DNA of 64,000 bases from positions 25,930,001 to 25,994,000 of the forward strand of contig CM065397.1 in NCBI GenBank assembly GCA_033060915.1. Reading direction: 5' to 3'. Numbering within the stretch: position 1 is the stretch's first letter; each line of letters begins with the position of its first letter. The notes under the pieces were generated by a model that was not told where the DNA came from, searched no databases, and saw only the letters and a program-made list of their open reading frames with translations. This document shows positions 57,980 through 64,000 of this stretch, piece after piece. A program made the translations under genes and the position numbers. The stretch comes from Euryodendron excelsum. Taxonomy: Eukaryota > Streptophyta > Magnoliopsida > Ericales > Pentaphylacaceae.

Positions 57980-60370
57980 ATTAATTAAGAGGAACCAATA
58001 ATAATATGACACATGTATTAAGTTTTTAAAAAATCAAAAATTGGAGAAAAAGGAATTGAAACTTTCATCTTCAAAGACCTCCTAACCTATTGCTATAATA
58101 TAGTATAGATAGATAACATTATATGGTCAAACACTTCAAAAAAAAAAAAATTGTGATTAAACTCTAGAGAAAGAGGCTCTTTAGTTCTGTCAAACTCTCT
58201 AGAAATTTTGACTATGTCTACAAGGGACGTTACCATTAAAATGATTCCATGAAAATCAAGGACTTGTAATTTATGGCAACTTGTTAACCAAACTGGGATT
58301 TGACCCTTAAGAGCACAACTTCAAATGCAAAAATCCTCTTAAGCTCTCAAATCCATTGATATTTTCTAGGATTTTTTCTCAGTGGAACTTTTTTTTTTAA
58401 GGATGAGAGTAGTGAGGAAAAAAAGTGATTTTTCTTATAGATTTTCGGGAGTACTTGTTGGATTTGTGTGTGTAGTTATATTATAGTTAGTAAAATACGG
58501 GACGACGAAAGAGCGGTATGTAATACATAAGAGTTTAATACAAATTTTTTTAATGAACACGGTAACAAAATTTGGCGTAAAAATATGAGAACTTAAAAAA
58601 TAGAAATATATAATTATCCAGGTATCATACATACATTAGTTAAAAGGTCGGGACAAAAAATACGGTAACATTTATAAGCAATTTCTTCCTATATATATTA
58701 GTAGGTAGTATTTTTGTCTCATATATATCATTTTTTAAAAATATATTATTAACAAATAGCTAAATTAAAGTGGTAGATAAATAAATTTTATTTAGTATTT
58801 TATTATTTCAATACTTGATATAAGAATTAGTTAATTTATTAAATTTTAATTTTTAATAATATTTTTAGTATTAACAAGAAGTTAGAGAAAAATATGTTTA
58901 ATAATTTAAATATATCAAGTAATACAAAAATATCACAAATATATATGACATAATACTAGTAAAGTCATGAGTTATACAAGTTTTTTTCTATAATTGATAA
59001 ATTCGAATAAGTTTAATAGTCTATAATTATGCTATTATAATTATATATCAAGTATAAAATTAATAATATGCTAATATTATATTAAATTATATCTAACTTT
59101 TAATCAAAAGTTTTTTTTTTTTTTTGTAAAGTATAATACGTATACTATCCGGTCCAACTCACAAAAATGAGTATTTTTCAATAGGTTTTAGATTTGGACG
59201 GCAAACAAATTTTTTTTTTTCATTAATACGTACGTATAGGTATTATACGTGATTAATATGAGTATTTACTAACTAGTTGTATGTTTATAAAAGATAATAT
59301 TTACATATATACATGTATGTTTAGAATTGAGAAGATAAATATAAAATACAGCTTTGAAAAACAATGGTCATGCAACAGTGCTGGTGGCTTTTACTTATAT
59401 ATATGTTGTAATAGGCTAACAACTTCTGACTAATGATGATTCGTGAATGAGAATGGTGATTGGGCCAGCCCTGGGGAATCACACTCTGCTAGGGTTTGAT
59501 TTCTCCTCCTCCCTCTTTCTCCAACAAGGATTTGATCACAAAAAATAAAATTTGGCAACTGTTTGACCGGATAACATTGTATGTATATATACACAATATA
59601 CATACATGTATATTATGTGTATATAATTATTATTTTTATTATAATATAAATTTCATCATATTAATAAATTTTCAACAAAACTGCAGAGGTGGTACAAATA
59701 ATGTTAGAAGGGGAATTATTTATGAAAGAGTGTTAGATTGGGTATTATTTTAACAAAGAGTGTTATTTTGGCAAAAAACTCAATTTTATTAGCCTTGGTA
59801 AGGTCAAATTTCAACCTTTTTATATGAAATGTGGGAGATATAGTGCTTCTCTAATCTATTCCTAGTAATTCATGAATATAAGGAGGAAAATCAAAGAAAA
59901 GGCAAAGGCAAAGGCAAAGGCAAAGGAACCATTTTGTTGTTTGGTTTATCTCAAAAAATATGGTACAAAAGAAATATGATGGAAAAATTGAAGATTTTTT
60001 TCACCTTTAAATATAAATTTTTACTCTCCAATTTTATTTTTAATTTAATATTGATTTAATTGAAGAGAAAATACAAAAGAAAAACAGTTTTGCTTTTCTA
60101 TTTTCTTGTTTTTTTTCTTTCTACCTTATTTTAAGCACCAAACATAGCATTAGTCCAAGAAAAATGTTATTCTTCTAAAACATTTATATAAAAAATCCAC
60201 TAGAGTGACGTGATGATAATATTTTGTAATTAAGAGTTATCATGATAGATGTTTTATTTAAAAAGTGAAAGATTGATATTCGAACACATCAGTTGGTATA
60301 AAAATTATAAATTTTTTTCTTTATATAACATTACAATGTTTAAATGTGCTTAGAAGCTCACTCTCTCTCT
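57980..60370. other. AT-rich intergenic DNA
   Basis: Very AT-rich with many short palindromic TA stretches (e.g. ATGTATATATACACAATATA near 59580). No credible gene: frames such as 59496-59753 are short and low-complexity. A possible inverted pair (TTGTTGTTTGGTTTATC near 59935 and ACCAAACATAGCA near 60138) could bound a further degraded MITE. Confidence 0.4.
59901..59926. repeat. (GGCAAA)n minisatellite
   Basis: Four perfect GGCAAA units plus GG. Confidence 0.9.
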
Positions 60371-60373
60371 TTT

Positions 60374-60872
60374 AGGGACAGCAACCGGGCAAATTCAATA
60401 AAAACTAGGCAAAACCTTATCTCGCCTCTAATAGAAAAATTCTATCCCACACCCCAGCCTAAACTTGTGATAAGTTGAACCTCCTCACCCCGCCTTCGTC
60501 CCACTTAAATTAATCAAGGTTTGGATCGAAAAAGTTTAATCATATAAAATTTTAAAATAAAAATAAATCTCTAAAATAATGCAAATTATACAAACATTAA
60601 TATAACATAAAATTGAGAAAGAAAGGGACTAAAACCCTAATATTTACTTATATACTAAGGTTATTGTGTATAAATATATATAATATAAGGATTTAGGAAT
60701 TCTATAATATAATTGAGGCAGGTTCAGGATTGGGTGATTTGAATCCTACCGCGTCCCAAACTCACATGCTTATGTTTTCTTACCCATACCTACCCATAAC
60801 CTGTTTATTTATACTCAAACCCTTCTTATTAGGGGCACAGTGAAGCGGGATTCAAGTCAAATTGCCATCCTT
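60374..60872. mobile_element. MITE-like element
   Basis: Left end AGGGACAGCAACCGGGCAAA, right end CAAATTGCCATCCTT, which form imperfect inverted repeats. The CCCACCCC/GGGCGGGG-type arms around an AT-rich centre resemble a widespread plant MITE type with AGGGATGGCAA ends. Target duplication not clear. Confidence 0.45.
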
Positions 60873-60879
60873 ACTCTCT

Positions 60880-61390
60880 TTCTCCATCGACGAAGCAATG
60901 CATTTAGTGGATCCAACACAATAATGCTTAAATGTTAGTGACCATGTTTAGAGGAAACAAAATTTTTTTTGTTGGTACACAAAAAGGGTTATACTAGGTT
61001 ACGCAACAACCCTATTAGGGCATTACATTCCATAGTAGCACAAGGGGGAAGGGGGGGGGGGGGGGGGGGGGGGGGGGGAATCCCCTCGTGAGACCCAACC
61101 ATGAGGCAAGTCAGAGGCCTATACATCGCTCGTGGACCATGAAGTATAAATGACCCTAATAAGAGGCTGCGAAGAGTTGAACCTAAGTCTTAAGCGAGCA
61201 GGACGATGAAATCACCCGCTCAACCAATCCCTTATTGGTTGGAGGAAACAAATTTGTGTGCCGACAATTTGGCTAGAGAGGTGCTTTACGGTTCTATGGA
61301 ACTTCAACTTCTCTATCAGTCACCTTTCTCGGCTCACTCTTATTTGGCATGGGCACTGGAGGAGCTAGTTAAGGTCCAGAGGGAGCAATT
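60880..61390 (+). pseudogene. LINE RNase H C-terminal fragment, split by a SINE
   Basis: After the SINE, the frame from about 61245 reads ETNLCADNLAREVLYGSM and LLYQSPFSAHSYLAWALEEL. CADxLAR is the closing catalytic region of the LINE RNase H domain, followed by the usual short hydrophobic tail. The bases just before the SINE (60880-60947) would be the upstream part, but they are too decayed to read. Confidence is modest because only one motif is diagnostic. Confidence 0.5.
60962..61238 (-). mobile_element. tRNA-derived SINE with target duplications
   Basis: 277 bases on the minus strand. Near the 5' end are pol III promoter boxes: an A-box-like TGGTTGAGCGGGT (61226-61214) and a B-box-like GGTTCAACTCT (61183-61173), 30-odd bases apart as in tRNA genes. 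The 3' end is TTGTGTACCAAC followed by an A run. The flanks TTGGAGGAAACAAA (61239-61252) and TTAGAGGAAACAAA (60948-60961) form a 14-bp duplication with two mismatches. It contains a 28-base G run on the plus strand (about 61051-61078). SINEs are copied by LINE machinery and encode no protein. Confidence 0.75.
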
Positions 61391-62080
61391 GATACCCTTA
61401 ACTTTTAAAATTTATATTTTTATCTATATTTTTGAAGAATTTTCTCACTTTGCCCCTTCTGAAAATTTGCTAACGTACCCCCCTAATATAGTTAAAATTT
61501 CTATTTTTTTTAATAGAATTTTAGAAATATTTCTCAAAATTTTTCCTAAAAATTATCCTTATATAGTTATTTTCTTTAAAAAAAACTTTTTATATAATAC
61601 ATATAAGTTCATGTACCTTACGGGTAACACTATAATACACACGTAAAATATATACATGATTCTTACAATGTGATGTAGATGAATTTAAGCTTTTCATTGT
61701 AAAACAAAATACTCATAATTATGACTCTTAATTACAAAAACTTCAGCACTACATTTTGGTGAATTTTTTGTACAATTGTTTTTTTTTTCTTCTAAAGAAT
61801 AGCATTTTTCTACATTATACATATATATAGAAGTCAATTGCCCTATTGTTGATTGGGACAAATTTTTTTGGGGTTGTTGTTAAAGATTCTCTCCCCCCCC
61901 ACCCCCAAAAAAAAAAAAAAAAAATTTTTTTTTGGCTCAATCACTAGACATGGGATCCCTCTAACTGGGGGATTCGTTGTTATGTGCTCTTCTAGTTACC
62001 TGTTGGCTTCATCCTCCCCATGTAAAATATATATATGGTACTACATTACCACTTACATTTGTCCCTCCTTAAGGTAGTAT
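61391..62080. other. AT-rich intergenic DNA with homopolymer tracts
   Basis: No gene. Around 61889-61931 C-rich, A-rich and T-rich runs follow each other directly (CCCCCCCCACCCCC, then 18 or more A, then T). Confidence 0.4.
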
Positions 62081-64000
62081 TGATGAGTATTGGATTTCAA
62101 CTCCAAGATGTCAAGTAAAAGCCTTAAGAGAAATTTACACTTTGATTCAATCCCGCAAGTGTATGGTTTCACAATGTAGTTTATTAGTTAATTCTTGATT
62201 ACCGTTCTTTCCACGTGATTAATTCTAATATAGAAATGAACGCTCAACTCACAATAGACTCACCCAAATTGGATTGCAAATCAAATAAAATTGAATCTAA
62301 GGGTAACAAAAGTAAACTAAAAATCTTTTAGTTTTGAGAAGAGTGATTTACTAACAACTAGGCGATTCCAATAAAACTAATTGACATTCAACAATTATAC
62401 CAAGGAATTTAAGAACTATTAACAACTAATCTAACAATTCAACTAAGCAATTTAGATTCTAAGTCAATTATACTAATAAATTAGAAATAGCCAACAATTA
62501 AGGTAAAAACAATTAAAGTCAATTAAGATGGGGTTTAAAGACAATTGATGGGGATTTGAGTACAATTAGTCTAATCTATCAATTCTTACAAGGAATTCAA
62601 TTGAGGCTATAATGACTCAAATCATGAATCTCTCCATGGATCTATAATTCGGAAGATTTAGACTATAATATCTTTGATTCTCTTTCAATTAAGATTAGAT
62701 TTGAATTCAATTTGATAGATCTTTAGAAGCAAATCATAGATTTGTGCAATTCATATGCCAATTGAAGAATTGTGCATAGAAGTTACTAAACTTGGTTATA
62801 AATCTAAGAGTTCTTAAGAAATAACCCCAAATGAGAAGAGAAGTAGAAATCTAGAGATTATTCAATGAAGTTCATATACCTCTATCAAATTTCATGTGAT
62901 TCTTGGTAAATCTTTTCAGTTGCACCCAAATAGAAGACTTAGCTACTCGAATCCATGAAAGCAAGCATGTAGGAGAGTAGAGAAAGCATAAAAAGCAATA
63001 GATCTATATTTTAATTAATTAAAAATTGGTGTTTGGATATAAAGAAAACAGAAGAAAAAGTGAGAAAATACACTTTCTCTCTCTACATACTCTTTAACTA
63101 ACTCTCTCTATCTAAAGAAATAAGTACAAACTAAATTTTTTTCTAATTTTCAACGAAAACAGCTTTTATATCATCAAAAAATTACAGAGCTTTGTAAATG
63201 CATTTGAACGGTACAGGGGACCGTTTGAACGGTCTTCAAATGGTGGTTGCAAGTTACAATAACAATCAAACGGTCTTCAAACCTGTCACTAACGCTAAAT
63301 TTGTTCTCTGTAGTTTGCAAATGGTAACATGCAGTTGATAGAGCGTTCGAACTCTTGGTGGACCATTCAAATGTTCATTGGATCGTTTGAATGCTTGGTG
63401 GGCCATTCGGATGCTCATTAGACCGTTCGAACGCTCCTTTTTCAACTTAGCCCAAAATTCCTACAAAGATGTAAAAAGAGCATATTAGAACAATTTATAA
63501 TTAAAGTATTATTCTAACATCTAAACTAGAGCTAACAATCTACTATTTAAGAGATTGAGATTACACTTTTGGAGTGTAATCACACCCCTCAACTTAGTTT
63601 TTTGCTAGTTCTTAGCAAAATCTATACAAAGAGGAAGTATATATAAAAGATAATCTCCACTTTCCTAGAAGTCACAGATGCATTTAGCCTATGCATCCAG
63701 CCATTAAATCCCTGGGCTACCCCTAGTAGACGAGTAGTGTCTCGTGAGGGTTTCTAGTGATGATACCCATAAACATTCCCTTATGAATTGCAAATTAAGA
63801 TAAGAATAAGAAGAGTATGAATTAATCCAATCAAGTTAACATTAGATGTCACTCCTAACTTCTAATACATGCAAAATTATGCAATAATATATACAGTAGA
63901 GAGGTTCATGTGTGTGGGTGATAAATCATACTAAAGTAACACAAATAGTACTCACTTATGCAAATCCAAAACCTTTAAGCTTTGATTCAACTTCTCACCG
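62081..64000 (-). mobile_element. LTR-like sequence of an unassigned retrotransposon, runs off right edge
   Basis: No coding capacity. On the minus strand a TATA box (63170-63161) is preceded by a cluster of GTTTGAACGGTC/CGTTCGAACG motifs (63205-63440). Downstream lies about 1.1 kb of AT-rich sequence with phrases such as TTGATTCAATCCCGCAAGTG that I recognise as typical of plant gypsy-type noncoding repeats. Left boundary uncertain (near TGATGAGTATTGG at about 62080); right boundary outside the window. No primer site is seen, so it may be a 3' or solo LTR. Confidence 0.45.
63161..63170 (-). promoter_or_regulatory. TATA box of the right-edge LTR-like sequence
   Basis: Minus strand GATATAAAAGCTG, a consensus-like TATA box, with the palindromic motif cluster starting about 35 bases upstream. 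Confidence 0.5.

Noticed and set aside
59935..60150. Possible MITE with TTTGGT/ACCAAA ends
   Set aside because: The inverted match is short, with no target duplication; kept only as a remark in the spacer entry.
61206..61646. 146-codon frame taken as a host gene
   Set aside because: Its start lies inside the SINE, its middle is a LINE RNase H end and its tail is AT-rich. A chance join of two repeats.

Overview
This window is repeat-dominated plant nuclear DNA, probably from an angiosperm with a large genome. I see no intact host gene. Almost everything recognisable is a transposable element in some stage of decay. The evidence for a plant is a SIRE-like copia gag, Ogre/Tat-type gypsy elements with LTRs of nearly 5 kb and a tRNA-Arg-type primer site, a PIF/Harbinger transposase, plant-type LINE reverse transcriptase/RNase H remnants, a tRNA-derived SINE and hAT-like MITEs. 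The species cannot be determined from the sequence.

Layout. (1) 1-2715: the 5' part of a minus-strand Ty1/copia element (LTR, primer site, frameshifted gag). (2) 3360-4756 and 42491-43170: one plus-strand LINE ORF2 relic, split in two. (3) 4757-42485: a minus-strand Ogre/Tat-like element (element A) that splits the LINE and is bounded by 5-bp target duplications GTGGC/GCGGC. Its right LTR is itself split by a second element of the same family, element B (18432-39622, minus strand, 21.2 kb, perfect 5-bp duplication TGGAT). The nesting order is therefore LINE, then A, then B.

Element A (about 16.5 kb without B) keeps a broken gag and long leader sequences but has no recognisable pol. Part of its 3' region consists of three kinds of tandem repeat. 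Element B keeps a damaged pol (protease, G-patch-like linker, RT, RNase H, second RNase H, integrase, all on the minus strand) but has no recognisable gag core. Between integrase and 3' LTR, B also carries a damaged antisense gene (25051-26733, plus strand) resembling the plant-mobile-domain/DUF7745 proteins.

(4) 43171-64000 is AT-rich intergenic DNA with smaller insertions: two probable solo LTRs (44455-46561 and 47848-50323, the second inside a hAT-like MITE), a complete hAT-like MITE (46897-47477) with 8-bp duplications, a short foldback element, a PIF/Harbinger transposon (54792-57783, TAA duplications) whose transposase gene is interrupted by a 5'-truncated LINE fragment with a 14-bp duplication, a MITE-like element, a tRNA-derived SINE with target duplications inside a LINE RNase H fragment, and a minus-strand LTR-like sequence running off the right end.

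Two patterns deserve most attention. One is the antisense gene of element B. The other is that four unrelated LTR families each carry their own cluster of short palindromic motifs close upstream of the TATA box.
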